Assembly (NCBI GenBank): GCA_028274465.1
Contig: CM051456.1
Coordinates: 43,274,870-43,338,869, forward strand
DNA from: Plantago ovata
Taxonomy: Eukaryota > Streptophyta > Magnoliopsida > Lamiales > Plantaginaceae
Direction of reading: 5' to 3'
Length of the DNA: 64,000 nucleotides
Below, piece after piece: positions 9,540 through 20,297 of the stretch. The translations under genes and the position numbers were made by a program. Below the pieces are notes generated by a model. The model made no database searches, was not told where the DNA came from, and saw only the letters and a program-made list of their open reading frames with translations. Each line of letters begins with the position of its first letter. Positions within the stretch are counted from its first letter, which is position 1.

Positions 9540-11109
9540 ACTCCCCAAACCGAACCTTTGCTTGTCCTCAAGCAACTAAGCTAGACTCTAATACAAAAAA
9601 CATGCAAGACACAAAATGGAGTCTCATGCCAAATAAAATGAACTAATCTACTGAATCTACCAAAAAACATATGAAAAAACCATATAAATCAAAGCATGAA
9701 TATAGGTTGAAGAATACCTCGATTGACTTATACACATCCACATAAGCACTTATGTCAAGACAAGATAATCTCTCGTAACATTCTCTACCTGGACCTAATC
9801 AGTGACGACGTAATGATGCATGCTAAGATACGAATGGTTTCCCCGTGCCTATGAAACTGAGGACTTACTGTTGTTCCACCATGTTAAGACTTTCCCTCAA
9901 AAGAGGTCGAACCAGTACTGGCTCTCATCAAACGAAGGAGGGTTCCCTATAAAAGATAACACTCCCCTATTCTACCCATCTCTTAAGTAAAGTCTTAAGC
10001 TATTCACCACTTCCTGAATGGCAGGACGAGGGTGGTCTAGAACAGATGACACTCAAGACAAAAAGATAAAAAAATAAAAATAGAAAATTACAACACGAAC
10101 ATTACAAAAATTGGAAAAGACTCAACACTTTGCTAAACTGCTATTTGACTTTCTTTTTTGGAACCTTCTTTGCTTTTTTGGGGTCTTTTCTTTTTTTTTT
10201 CTTTTTTTCTTTCCAGATTCTTCTTTTTTTCCTGGAATGTTTTCCTTTTTTTTTCGATTTTTCTAGCCAGCAGTAGCATAACAAAATGAGAAACAAAATG
10301 ACTCACACGACTTCCCCAAACCTATTCGAAAGAATTGGTTGGAGTACAAAATTTACGGAAAAAGAAAAACAAACTCACGATACGAAAATGAAAACACAGA
10401 AACAAGTCTATGACGGTGTAACCCCCTCCCCAAACCTATTCGGAAGAATAGGTTATAAACAAAGGATCACACAACCTCACACTACCTCCTTCCTAGGCAT
10501 TTAGCAATCTCAAAGCATGGTGAAAACTTGTTGCCTCTTAGGTACATAATTACTCGGGAAAACAACCATAAGACCCTAACATGCATCATCCTATTATAAA
10601 GGCCTTCGTGAACCGCAGTAGAGAAAACACCACTAAGTGATGTCGAGACTACCATGCTTAACTAGGTGCAATACATAAATGTGACAAGCCAAGCGAGAAA
10701 AACCTCAAACACATTCATAGAGATGAAGCATACGATTATTGGCATAGTTAGTTGGTCTACCCAATAAAAAAGTTCAAAAAAATTCGGCAATAAACTCCAT
10801 ATAAAACATGCAAGACTATCCTAGGAAAGCAGTAAACGTGCAAATGCAAAAAATTTCACGAGTTTATCATAAGCAAGATAAGTATAGAGGTAACCAGCGA
10901 TAACCTCCACCCCAAACCTGAACGTCGTCGCTCGTCCCGAACGCCGAAAGTGGATCCAAGGTGAGAGCTAATGCCTGTATAAGTGACCTATAATACTCAA
11001 TCAAACTCGTGAGATAAAATCTAAGGCGGTAAAGAAAGCGATTAAATCTCCGGGTTGCCTCCCGGATAGCGCCATTGTTTAAAGTCTTTGACTCGACTCC
11101 TGTCCGCGC
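9540..11109 (-). other. 3' noncoding region of element E
   Basis: It holds the reversed PPT (next to 9540), a pyrimidine tract on the plus strand (10160-10260), two PPT-like hairpins near 10309-10334 and 10428-10453, and the post-gag hairpin at 11049-11066. The stretch from about 10858 to 11015 matches nothing in the other copies and fills the place of ORF2. No coding sequence is supported. Confidence 0.7.
11049..11066 (-). other. Post-gag hairpin TCCGGG-AGGCAA-CCCGGA (element E)
   Basis: On the minus strand, perfect 6-bp arms enclose loop AGGCAA, about 45 nt after the gag stop. The hairpin is identical in H (36923-36940) and D (49936-49953), near-identical in F (32655-32670) and degraded in A. 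Confidence 0.75.
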
Positions 11110-13269
11110 CTATCTCTTCTTTCTGCGGGTACTAGACTTCCCCTTCATCGATCTCCTCTCCATGCCACGAACCTGTGAATAAGAAAGAATATAGGCTGCA
11201 AGACCACAGTAGTGAGTGGTGAAATAAATATCGGGCGGATCAGGTGGATCAGATATGGCGTGCAATACGTGTTGCTTGCCGTCCACTTCGATGGTGCAAG
11301 TTCTTTGGTAGATGACAATCACGGAGCGTAGTTTAGTCAAGAACGTTTGCCCTAAGAGTATGACATCCCCCGTTCCAGGTGCAGACGCCGGCATAACTAC
11401 AAAATTGGTGTATATAGATGCTTCACCAATCTTGACCAACACATTTTTCACCACGCCCTCGGGTCTCATAAAGGATCCATCCGCCAGTTGTACAATAGCC
11501 CTTTGATCAGATAGTTTTCCAAGGTTGCTCTTTTCAAACATATTCAAAGGGATTATGTTTGAGTAGGATCCCTTGTCTAGTGTGGCACGGACGTCTTCAA
11601 GCTCACCAATCCCTACCTTAACATCGAAACTTTTAGGGAGTGGTTCAGGATCCTCTTGCTCCTCATCACTTGCATCAAAATCGAGGCCCTTCTCTTCTTC
11701 CTCAGCCTGTAGAAGTTCTTCTTTCATGCAACACTCGCACCTAACAATCTTCTTGATGGTGATTTCGTCAGGTACATCACTAGCCAATGTAATGGCATTC
11801 GACTTCACAGTGTTGTTAGGCAGTTTGCCTTGTTCCCTACTTGCTCCTCGGTCGATCAACTCTTGCATCTTCTGATGGGCAAGCCTAGTGCTCTCTTCCA
11901 ACCTATCGAGCCTTGCCCTAGTCTTCTCGGAATCTTCTTCGTAACGTTTGAGAAAACTTTGTGTGTGATCAACCATCTTCTGCAAGTTCTCCATCAGTTG
12001 AGCCGACTTCGACTTCGGTGGCTCTTTCGGAGCGGGATTTTCGCAGTGGTCATTACCATAGTTTAGCCTACTACGGTCTTGGTTAGGGCCATAAGTTTGG
12101 TTAGCCGGTGCATATCCTTGATTGTTACGGTATCCATTTCTCCAGAATCCACCTCGAGGATTCCTACCGTCTTGTCCGTAGCTAACTTCTTGAGTACCAA
12201 ACTCCGTAGCAAAGGCTTCTTCTTCGCCTCCTCGAGCATAGTTGCCATCATCGTATGCCAGCTCCGATCTACACATATGAGCCCCATGCCCATAGTTCTT
12301 GCATATTCGGCATACTTCGTTCGAAACAGTTGTTCCGGTGGCGCTCTTGAGGACTTGCTTCAATTCGTTGGTGAAGCACTCGAATTGATCCCCATTCCCC
12401 CTATACATAGGGGCTTCTTGAGTCGGTGGAGCTTCAGGTCCACGCCTCCTAACCATTGCTCTTGGGTCCTTGAACTGCGAACCCTTAGCAAGCCTTTCGA
12501 AAACAGCCCAGACGGCTTCTGCGGTTTCCTCCCAAATATTGCCTCGGCATTGGAAATCCACCACTTGTTGGTTCTCGAAGGTTAGTCCATTGTAGAAGTG
12601 TTGGACTAGGTCGGAAAGTTCAAAACCATGGTGAGGGCACTTGTTCGTGAGATCTTGGAACCTCTCAAACGCGGTGTAGATGGTCTCATCATAGTCTTGC
12701 TTGAATCCAGTGATCTGCGCCTTAAGCGCGGTAGTCAAGGTGTGGGGGAAGTATTTCTCCATGAAAGCTGAAAAAACCTTCTCCCAAGTGTCCAGCGAGC
12801 CGGCTGGTAGAGAACTCAGCCATGACTTGGCTCTGTCGCCAAGTCCCATAGCAAAAACCTTCATCCTTAACTCATCCGTTGTTATGTCAGCTCCGGGTCG
12901 TGGGAGTTGGTTGACGAAATCATCGATATCGTGCAAGTACCCCATCACATCTTCCCTTGATAAGCCATAGAACCTCGGAAGTTGTTGGAATGCGTGGTTC
13001 TTGATTTCCAGATCTCGGGTTGCAGACGAAAGAACAATCGCCGGTCCCCTCATACGATCCTTGGTGGGTTGAACCCATGCCTTCAGTGGTCTAGCTTCTG
13101 CCATTCCGTCGACTTCCTTGAAAAGAATGTGTAGAGTTTCGGAGAAATCGGTTTCCTCTATTTCCCCTAGTGCGCGCTTTTCAGGTAGTCGCCTTCTTTG
13201 GTGGTAGACTCTATCGATCTCAGCAATTGAATCAGCAAGCGGTGTTCCTGCAGAACGTGTATGCGGCAT
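11110..13269 (-). CDS. Gag-protease polyprotein (element E), uninterrupted 719 aa
   Basis: This is the only uninterrupted gag-protease ORF of the family here. The start is the ATG of MPHTRSAGT, which also exists in H and D. Rough layout: retrotransposon gag (capsid) domain at residues 125-250 (LGDRAKSWLSSLPAGS, FMEKYFPHTL, CPHHGFELSD), zinc knuckle CRICKNYGHGAHMC (CX2CX4HX4C) near 320-334, coiled coil near 425-475, an acidic stretch, then an aspartic-protease-like domain near 560-660 ending in a basic tail. The protease motif reads DKGS, where H and F have DTGS, so protease activity is doubtful. Gag would form the particle that packages the RNA. There is no RT or integrase downstream. Confidence 0.9.
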   Translation of the reverse strand: MPHTRSAGTPLADSIAEIDRVYHQRRRLPEKRALGEIEETDFSETLHILFKEVDGMAEARPLKAWVQPTKDRMRGPAIVLSSATRDLEIKNHAFQQLPRFYGLSREDVMGYLHDIDDFVNQLPRPGADITTDELRMKVFAMGLGDRAKSWLSSLPAGSLDTWEKVFSAFMEKYFPHTLTTALKAQITGFKQDYDETIYTAFERFQDLTNKCPHHGFELSDLVQHFYNGLTFENQQVVDFQCRGNIWEETAEAVWAVFERLAKGSQFKDPRAMVRRRGPEAPPTQEAPMYRGNGDQFECFTNELKQVLKSATGTTVSNEVCRICKNYGHGAHMCRSELAYDDGNYARGGEEEAFATEFGTQEVSYGQDGRNPRGGFWRNGYRNNQGYAPANQTYGPNQDRSRLNYGNDHCENPAPKEPPKSKSAQLMENLQKMVDHTQSFLKRYEEDSEKTRARLDRLEESTRLAHQKMQELIDRGASREQGKLPNNTVKSNAITLASDVPDEITIKKIVRCECCMKEELLQAEEEEKGLDFDASDEEQEDPEPLPKSFDVKVGIGELEDVRATLDKGSYSNIIPLNMFEKSNLGKLSDQRAIVQLADGSFMRPEGVVKNVLVKIGEASIYTNFVVMPASAPGTGDVILLGQTFLTKLRSVIVIYQRTCTIEVDGKQHVLHAISDPPDPPDIYFTTHYCGLAAYILSYSQVRGMERRSMKGKSSTRRKKR

Positions 13270-13417
13270 ACACAATCTATAACAAACTAGGAAAGGTGAT
13301 TAGAAACAGACTAGGAAAGCAGTATTAGAGAGAGATTAAAACGGAAAACTAAAACTAATAGAATTAGGAATCTAAAGCTGAAAATATAAACAAATTAAAC
13401 AGAAAAAAGGAGTATAG

Positions 13418-13435
13418 TCCCCGGCAACGGCGCCA
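13418..13435 (-). promoter_or_regulatory. Primer binding site, tRNA-Asp type (element E)
   Basis: On the minus strand it reads TGGCGCCGTTGCCGGGGA, the perfect complement of the 3' end of plant tRNA-Asp as I recall it. It starts three bases after the 5' LTR. This PBS choice is known for Athila-type elements. Confidence 0.88.
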
Positions 13436-13438
13436 ATT

Positions 13439-14712
13439 TGATGAACGCGGATGTCGTGCTCCGAATTCAAGCAAATAAATTTGTTATTTAGCCAAAGGCA
13501 ATCCACAACTACAACGAAAACCGTAGTGTAGCAGTAGAATGACTCGAGTGTCGTTCTCTCAGGACTATAACTAGCTTTATCTATTTAACAAGAGAATATA
13601 AAACAGCAGACAGATAGCAATAGGGGGTTTCTAGAAGATAATGGAGGTTGGTGATAGTATGGTCCTTCTTAGCATAACGGGTCGATAATCATGCATAAAT
13701 TCCTCGGTCTTGCATAGAGATCTTTGAATCAATCTAGTGTCCTGTTGCAAATATTAAGCACTACGAAGATAATTGGTCTGACAAGTCAATCACGATTGTC
13801 CTGATGTGTTCCGTAATTATTCAACACTACGAAGATAATTGGTCTGATGGTCAACAAGTGTCCTATTGTGCATAATAATTAATACAACTTACGAGAATTT
13901 TGGTTACAACTGATCAACGAAATAAAGCAATGGCACGGAGTATAATGCGCGATATAACCATTAGCATGATTATCTTCCCTTCGCTAAGAATTCACATACT
14001 ACCACCAACGATAAGTTTAGCTACTCATAATAGGCATGCAATCAACAGAAATCATAGAAGAAAACATGTTGAAAGAATATAATAAAATAAGTAGAATAAA
14101 ACTGTAAGATTCAAAGTTACCGAAGGTTGTCAGTCTCCGGATGATTGCGATCCTACGAGCTCCAAACTGCTATGAAAAAGTATCCCCTAAGCTACGGAAC
14201 TCCCAGGACAGGCCCCGGGAAGTTCCTACCTAAAACTATAGAGAGAGGTGAGAGAGAAGGTCTGGAAAGATATGATTTTCGGAGAAAACTGAGCAACTAT
14301 ATATAGGCCCCAAAATACCACGGGGCGGTTCGCCCCAGCTGTGCGGCGGTTCGCCCCCGGCTTTTTCTCGCGGAATTCCGCGTTTTCGACGCGTTTTTGG
14401 ATTTCTTCCCCTTTTCGGACTCGGTTTCTGACTTCTAGTTGCCTTCTAACCTCCAGATTCGGCCCCTAGACTCCAAATCCTATCCGGAAACCTTCAGATA
14501 CTCCAAATAGGCTTCTGGAACACCAATTCCTTGTCAACTTTAATATAATTGCCCGGAAATCTTCGAATTTCAACCAAAACCTATAAAATAAAATCTAAAG
14601 GGAAACGTGACACTATTCTAATAAATGTACTAAAATATAGCTAAATTAACATAGAGGATAGCTAAAATAGGTGAAAAAGACTCGAATGAAAGTGTAAAAT
14701 ACACATTCATCA
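13439..14712 (-). repeat. 5' LTR of element E (1274 bp)
   Basis: Reversed family LTR with two GC palindromes at 14321-14361 and the TATA box beside them. It is followed by the second ACTAG at 14713-14717. Confidence 0.95.
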
Positions 14713-14717
14713 ACTAG

Positions 14718-15294
14718 TAGTGGGCGAAAAAAGATTTCCGTATTCGCACCTTGGTATCTTTCCCTCCTCCTATCTCTCCCTCCCCCCCCCTTTTTATAGG
14801 GTGCGAGCAGACGTTGCTCGGACCTTATGAAAAGAGGTATGTTTGCTGGGCAGAGATCGGATCCGGGTAAGTATCCCTTGGTGGAATGGAATGACTTCAT
14901 GCCGCTTTTTCTTTGCAAATTATCTCGAGGAGAGATAATTTTGAGAGTGGAGTGGAACGACTTCATGCCGCTTTTTCTTTGCAAATTATCTTGAGGAGAG
15001 ATAATTTTGAGAGTGGCTCCTCGATCCGCTAACGTAAATGTTGAATTTTTCTCCTCGGATAGATGGTTGCTCATCGCTCCGTTTTTATTTCTCGTGATAT
15101 GGTCCTCGCTCCGCGGATTGCCTGGTGTAGTTAGGTAATCCGCGTTTAGCCTGGAAGGTGTCTCAGAGCGGGAGCGCGGAGGGAAAATTCATAAAATCCT
15201 CAGGTGGCAGTGATCTGAGCTGTTGATAGTGGCCACGTGTTCTATCCTGATGGAGCTAGGGTATGCGACGGTTCGTATTCCGGAGATACCCTTC
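14718..15294 (+). other. Upstream region of the antisense accessory gene (element C)
   Basis: Element C internal sequence resuming after E. It contains a C-rich run near 14790, a 66-bp tandem duplication at about 14886-15017, and the promoter-proximal part up to a TATA box. No conserved ORF is seen. The minus-strand ORF at 14646-15074 spans the E/C boundary and the tandem repeat and is therefore an artefact. Confidence 0.6.
14886..15017. repeat. 66-bp tandem duplication with internal hairpin
   Basis: Two copies of a unit containing CTTCATGCCGC start 66 bases apart (14895 and 14961). Each holds the inverted repeat AATTATCTC/GAGATAATT (first copy 14918-14926 and 14932-14940, loop GAGGA; second copy with one mismatch). 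It lies about 280 bp upstream of a TATA box, where it could act as a regulatory repeat. Confidence 0.85.
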
Positions 15295-15303
15295 TATAAA
15301 TAG
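15295..15303 (+). promoter_or_regulatory. TATA box of the antisense accessory gene
   Basis: CTATAAATAGG, a strong plant TATA consensus, lies on the plus strand, opposite to element C. A start of transcription near 15325-15335 is expected. Confidence 0.7.
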
Positions 15304-15516
15304 GCCGATACTTGGTCATTCCACACTTTTCGCAACATAAACACTCAGAGCAAATAGAGAGAGCGAGGAGAGTATTTCGATAGATCGACGAGCAAGGTGA
15401 TTGATACAAGCGTAGCGCGAGGAGCCAATTCCGACGTCCAGAATCAATTTATCAGGCGAATCTCGACAGTTCCGGCTTCCTTTCCGGTTTCTATCCTCTA
15501 CCAACTTATCAAGCAA

Positions 15517-16045
15517 GTAAGTTTCTGATCCTTTACCTTTAATTTCTTCTCTTTTGCTTGAATTCGCCCCTACATGCTTTCGATTTTGCCTTTGCATATC
15601 TTCCCCTATTTCGTTGCCTGATTATTCGCCGGTGGGCGGCGGCCTTTGAACGACATTGGACTTAAAAGACACTAAATTGAACTGTAGTTGTAGAAATCCC
15701 CCCTTGTTTACGCCTTTTTACTTCACTGTAAGTCCCCGTTGCTTCCTCCTTAGAATATGGCCGTAACTGTAACTGTAGGAACTTTTTGCTTTTTCGAGCT
15801 GTTGGTCGCTCGTATACTCCTTGTTTTTATATTCTTTCTCGCTCCTGTCTGTTTATCTGCATGCTTTCCTGCTCGCTCTTGCTTGTTTCGAGCGGTTGGT
15901 CGCTCTGTAGTGTAACTTCAAATCTCTTTTTGTCACTATCTTTTGAGATTTTTCTCCGTTCGGGAGGTCGAACATAATGAATATACCTAAAAGGACCTCT
16001 CGGACTATCACAAACCATCCTAATTTCCTCTTTGCCTACCTTTAG
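15517..16045 (+). other. Probable 5'UTR intron of the accessory gene (529 bp)
   Basis: Donor CAA|GTAAGTTT and acceptor CTACCTTTAG|G are followed one base later by the ATG at 16047. The interior is T-rich. The position of the ATG directly after the acceptor parallels the arrangement in the Athila-like ORF2. Confidence 0.65.
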
Positions 16046-16046
16046 G

Positions 16047-16868
16047 ATGTTCGAGAGGAGCGACGACAGTCAGAACCAATCGGCCGCGGGAGAGTATGGG
16101 AGCGACCATACTACGTCGCCTGATACGTCAGATGTATCGGCGACCTTTCTTGATGACACGATGGAGCAAACCGCTTGGGCCGAGGAGCCCCATGTTGAGC
16201 ATGGAGGCGAGGAAGAATCTGAAGGTGAAGAAGGTGGTGATGCTAACGCCGACGAGGAGGATGATGATACTGAGAGCGAGGAGGATTTGTATCAGCTGGT
16301 GAGCCGCAAGAGGCGTCGTACTGAAGACGACGACTTTATCGATGACCGGACCAAGGAGGAAGGCGGTCCCTCAAATCATGGGGTGTCCGCAGAGCTGATT
16401 ACCCGCACCGCCCAAGTACATGGCCGCAATTATGGGGCGGTTAATGTGGTTCCTCCTGCTGAGATCAAGATCGAGGACATGGACGACACTGAGAGGCCAG
16501 AGTTGGCTTTGTCCCTTTACGAGGAGGGAGAGCACTCGGTTCAACGAGGAAAAGGCCTGATTCCTGTGCAAATCGTCGATAGCGACGACACTGATGAGGA
16601 GAGCGATGAGGATGATGACGCTACCTCTCCTCGAACTAGACCCCCGCCGAAGAGTGTTAGGTTCCCTCCTCAAACTATTCGGAGGGCTGTAATTACTGAT
16701 GAAGAGGAGGATGTTCCCTTGGCAATCGCTGATGTAAACAGGGATGAAGCTGGTCCGAGCAACGTGTCTTCTTTCTTCTCGGAGATGCAAAGACAAGCTA
16801 TCCGAGACGCGGACAAATTTGCGCGCGAGGAGGAGACCAGCTATCACTCTATAGATCCCACAACCAGA
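16047..16868 (+). pseudogene. Antisense accessory ORF of element C, C-terminally truncated
   Basis: About 274 codons are open from MFERSDDSQNQS to the point where the sequence becomes a family LTR (the frame then ends at 16871). The protein is extremely acidic (runs of E and D), with a basic cluster SRKRRRTEDDDF that looks like a nuclear localisation signal, and a second acidic stretch near DSDDTDEESDEDDD. No known domain is recognised. It lies between the end of pol and the 3' LTR of C, on the opposite strand, with its own promoter and intron. Antisense extra ORFs at this position are documented in the Tat lineage. The C-terminus was lost at the junction with F. A host gene fragment is a less likely alternative. 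Confidence 0.7.
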
Positions 16869-17973
16869 TAGCAAACAGATAGCAAAAGGGGTTTCTAGCA
16901 GATAATGGAGATTGGTGATAGTATGGTCCTTCTTAGCATAACGGGTCAATAATCATACATAAATTCCTCGGTCTTGCATAGAGATCTTTGAATCAATCTA
17001 GTGTCCTGTTGCAAATATTAAGCACTACGAAGATAATTTGGTCTGACAAGTCAATCACTTTTGTCCTAATGTGTTCCGTAATTATTCAACACTACGAAGA
17101 TAATTGGTCTGATGGTCGACAAGTGTCCAATTGTGCATAATAATTAGTAAAACATACGAGAATTTTGGTTACAACTGATCAACGAAATAAAGCAATGACA
17201 CGGAGTATAATGCGCGATATAGCCATTAGCATGATTATCTTCCCTTCGCTAAGAATTCACACACTACCACCAACGATAAGTTTAGCTACTCATAATAGGC
17301 ATGCAATCAATAGAAATCATAGAAGAAAACATATTGAAAGATATATAAAATAAGTAGATTAAGCTGTAAGATACAAGTTACCGAAGGTTGTCAATCTCCG
17401 AAGAATTGCGATCCTACGAGCTCCAATCCGCTATGAAAAAGTGTCCCCTAAGCTACGGAACTCCCAGGACAGGCCCCGGGAAGTTCCTACCTAAAACTAT
17501 AGAGAGAGGTGAGAGAGAAGGTCTGGAAAGATATGATTTTCGGAGAAAAACTGAGCATTATATATAGGCCCCGAAAAACTACGGGGCGGTTCGCCCCAGC
17601 ACGCGGCGGTTTGCCCCAGAGTCTTTTTCGCGGAATTCCGCGTTTTCGACGCGTTTTTGCATTTCTTCACCTTTTCGGACTCGGTTTCTGACTTCTAGTA
17701 GCCTTCTAACCTCCAGATTCGGCCCCTAGACTTCAAATCCTATCCGGAAACCTTCAGATACTCCAAATAGGCTTCTGGAACACCAATTCCTTGTCAACTT
17801 CAATATAATTGCCCGGAAATCCCCGAATTTCAACCAAAACCTGTAAAATAAAATCTAAAGGGAAACGTGACACTATTCTAATAAAATGTACTAAAATATA
17901 GCTAAATTAACATAGAGTATAGCTAAAATAGGTGAAAAAGACTCGAATGAAAGTGTAAAATACAGATTCATCA
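16869..17973 (-). repeat. Truncated 3' LTR of element F (1105 bp)
   Basis: It begins within the U5 part (AGCAAACAGATAGC) and runs to ACAGATTCATCA at 17973. TATA box and palindromes (17582-17619) are present. The missing terminal part and the abrupt join to the accessory ORF at 16868/16869 mark a deletion or repair junction, with CAGATAGC-like similarity on the two sides. Confidence 0.9.
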
Positions 17974-19511
17974 AACTCCCCAAACCGAACCTTTGCTTGT
18001 CCTCAAGCAGCTAAGCTAGACTCTAATACAAAAAACATGCAAGACACAAAATGGATTTTCATGCCAAATAAAATGAACTAATCTACTGAATCTACCAAAA
18101 AAATATGAACAAAAACCATATAAATCAAAGCATGAATATAGGTTGAAGAATACCTCGATTGACTTATACACATCCACATAAGCACTTATGTCAAGACAAG
18201 ATAGTCTCTCGTAACATTCTCTACCTGGACCTAGTCAGTGACGACGTAATGATGCATGCTAAGATACGAATGGTTGCCCCGTGGCTATGAAACTGAGGAC
18301 TTACTGCTGTTCCACCATGTTAAGACTTTTCCTCAAAAGAGGTCGAACCAGTACTGGCTCTCATCAAACGAAGGAGGGTTCCTTATAAAAGATAACTCTC
18401 CCCTATTCTATCCATCTCTCAAGTAAAGTTTTAAGCTATTCACCACTTCCTGAATGGCAGGACGAGGGTGGTCTAGAACAGATGACACTCAAGACAAAAA
18501 AGATAAAAACATGATTACGAACATTACAAAAATGGAAAAGACTCAACACTTTGATAAACTGCTATTTGGCTTTCTTTTTTTTGGACCCTTCTTTGCTTTT
18601 TTTGGGGTCTTTTCTTTTTTTCTTTTTTTCTTTCCAGGTTCTTTTTTTCATTTTTTTTCTTTTCTCTCTTTTCTGGAATTTTTCTTTCTTTTTTTTTTGA
18701 TTTTTCTAGCCAGCAGTAGCATAACAAAAAGAGAAACAAAATGACTCACATGGCTTCCCCAAACCTATTCGAAAGAATAGGTTGGAGCAAAAAATTCACG
18801 GAAAAGGAAAAATAAAATCACGATACGAAAAATGAAAAACAGAAATAAGTCTATGATAGTGTAACCCCCTCCCCAAACCTATTCGGAAGAATAGGTTATA
18901 AACAAAGGATCACACAACCTCACACTACCTCCTTCCTAGGCATTTAGCAATCTCAAAGCATGGTGAAGACTTGTTGCCTCTTAGGTACATAATTACTCGG
19001 GGAAACAACCATAAGACCCTAACATGCATCATCCTATTATAAAGGCCTTCGTGAACCGCAGTAGAGAAAATACCACTAAGTGATGTCGAGACTACCAAGC
19101 TTAACTAAGTGCAATACATAAATGTGACAAGCCAAGCGAGAAAAACCCCAAACAAATTCATAGAGATGAAACATACGATTAATGGCATAGTTAGTTGATC
19201 TACCCAATAAAAAAGTTCAAAAAATTCGGCAATAAACTCCATATAAAATATGCAAGACTATCCTAGGATGAATGTAGTGAATGCAGCCTAAAAAATCTAA
19301 GAAAGCAGTAAACGTGCAAATGCAAATGCAAACAAAGAACGAGATACTAATCGACACAAAGCCAAACAATACTTAACATCATGGTTCACATCCCATCCCC
19401 CTTACGATTACTAAGCTAGCCCCTAGCAAAAGAGAATGAGTAATAAGAAGTGATACTAGATGTTACCGAAAGGTTTGGCCTCGGTGGGCTGAGAGTGGAC
19501 ATGTGGAAGGA
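17974..19511 (-). other. 3' noncoding region of element F
   Basis: Reverse of the conserved region seen in A, with PPT next to the LTR, two PPT-like hairpins near 18757-18785 and 18875-18900, and the purine tract at about 18570-18710. Nothing coding is supported. Confidence 0.75.
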
Positions 19512-20297
19512 CTAATCATCGGGATGGTAGTCCCCATAAAAGTCACTCCACATGTCATTCATGAGCTCATTGGACTGTCGTAGAGCTTCCTGCTGTTGCT
19601 GGATGAGCTGTTGCTGCTCCCACATGTGCTGCCTATCCTCTCGGTGATGCTCCTCGAATATCTCCCAATCGCGGTTGTGCTGGACAATGTGCCTGTCGAT
19701 GTCCTGTCGCATGGCCGCGTTGTTGGCATCAATTCTGTCGAAACGGCCGTCGAGGTAGGTACGGAATTCAGAGAAGTCAAATCCTCCAGACCCCTGTGGT
19801 GCTCCAGGCGGTGCATGCGATGCTTGATGGACAAACGGAATATCTGGGATAGGGGCTTCGCCAACATCGGCCTCCATAGCATCCTCATGATCGGAATCAT
19901 TTGGCTGGAACGGTGCTCCTACATCAGCAGCGGCTGCTGTGGGGTTCCTCAACTGATACCTGTTGAGCTGTACCTCAATGGTCGAGGGTGAAAGGGCAGC
20001 GACCTCGCAATCCCCCTCCTCAATATCATCGACCCCATGATATATGCAGTATGCTGTGATGAAGCTTGGGAAGATGAAAGGCTTCCTCTTCTTTTCCCAG
20101 TGGCGCTCGTACTCCTCATACATAATGCGCCCTATGTCGATCTGATGTCCGTCAATGAGGCAGTAGAGGAGCTCGGCGTAGTAGGGCTGAATCCATGTGT
20201 CATTCTTCCTCGGGATCAAGTCGGAGATGCAAAATTTCATCATCACCTTAGCCTCGATGCTAAGGTCGCTATAACTGATCCGTCCAGGTGCTGCTCC
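19512..20297 (-). pseudogene. ORF2 of element F, C-terminal part (continues at 31030)
   Basis: It encodes AAPGRISYSDLSIEAKV through KNDTWIQPYYAELL, QIDIGRIMYEEYERHW, an acidic linker, QQQLIQQQQEAL and the end DFYGDYHPDD. The codons continue in frame with the N-terminal part at 31030-31559 once G and one GCTCC are removed. Only the chromovirus insertion breaks it, so this ORF2 was intact when G landed. Function is unknown; see the N-terminal part for the domain. Confidence 0.88.

Larger units (their letters stand above)
8275..14712 (-). mobile_element. Element E: complete Athila-like gag-protease-only element (6438 bp)
   Basis: It has two LTRs (8275-9539 and 13439-14712), a perfect tRNA-Asp PBS, one long gag-protease ORF, conserved 3' noncoding sequence and a PPT. 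It is flanked by ACTAG at 8270-8274 and 14713-14717. By eye its LTRs differ at roughly 17 positions plus two indels in about 1270 bp, so it is fairly young. The ORF2, its intron and the spacer are absent, replaced by about 160 bp of unrelated sequence. It is the most compact copy in the window. Confidence 0.95.

Noticed and set aside
14646..15074. Minus-strand 142-aa ORF
   Set aside because: Crosses the boundary between E and C, and its internal peptide repeat is the 66-bp tandem duplication.
16047..16868. Host gene fragment encoding an acidic nuclear protein
   Set aside because: Its position between the pol and 3' LTR parts of C, in antisense, fits a Tat accessory ORF better; not fully excluded.
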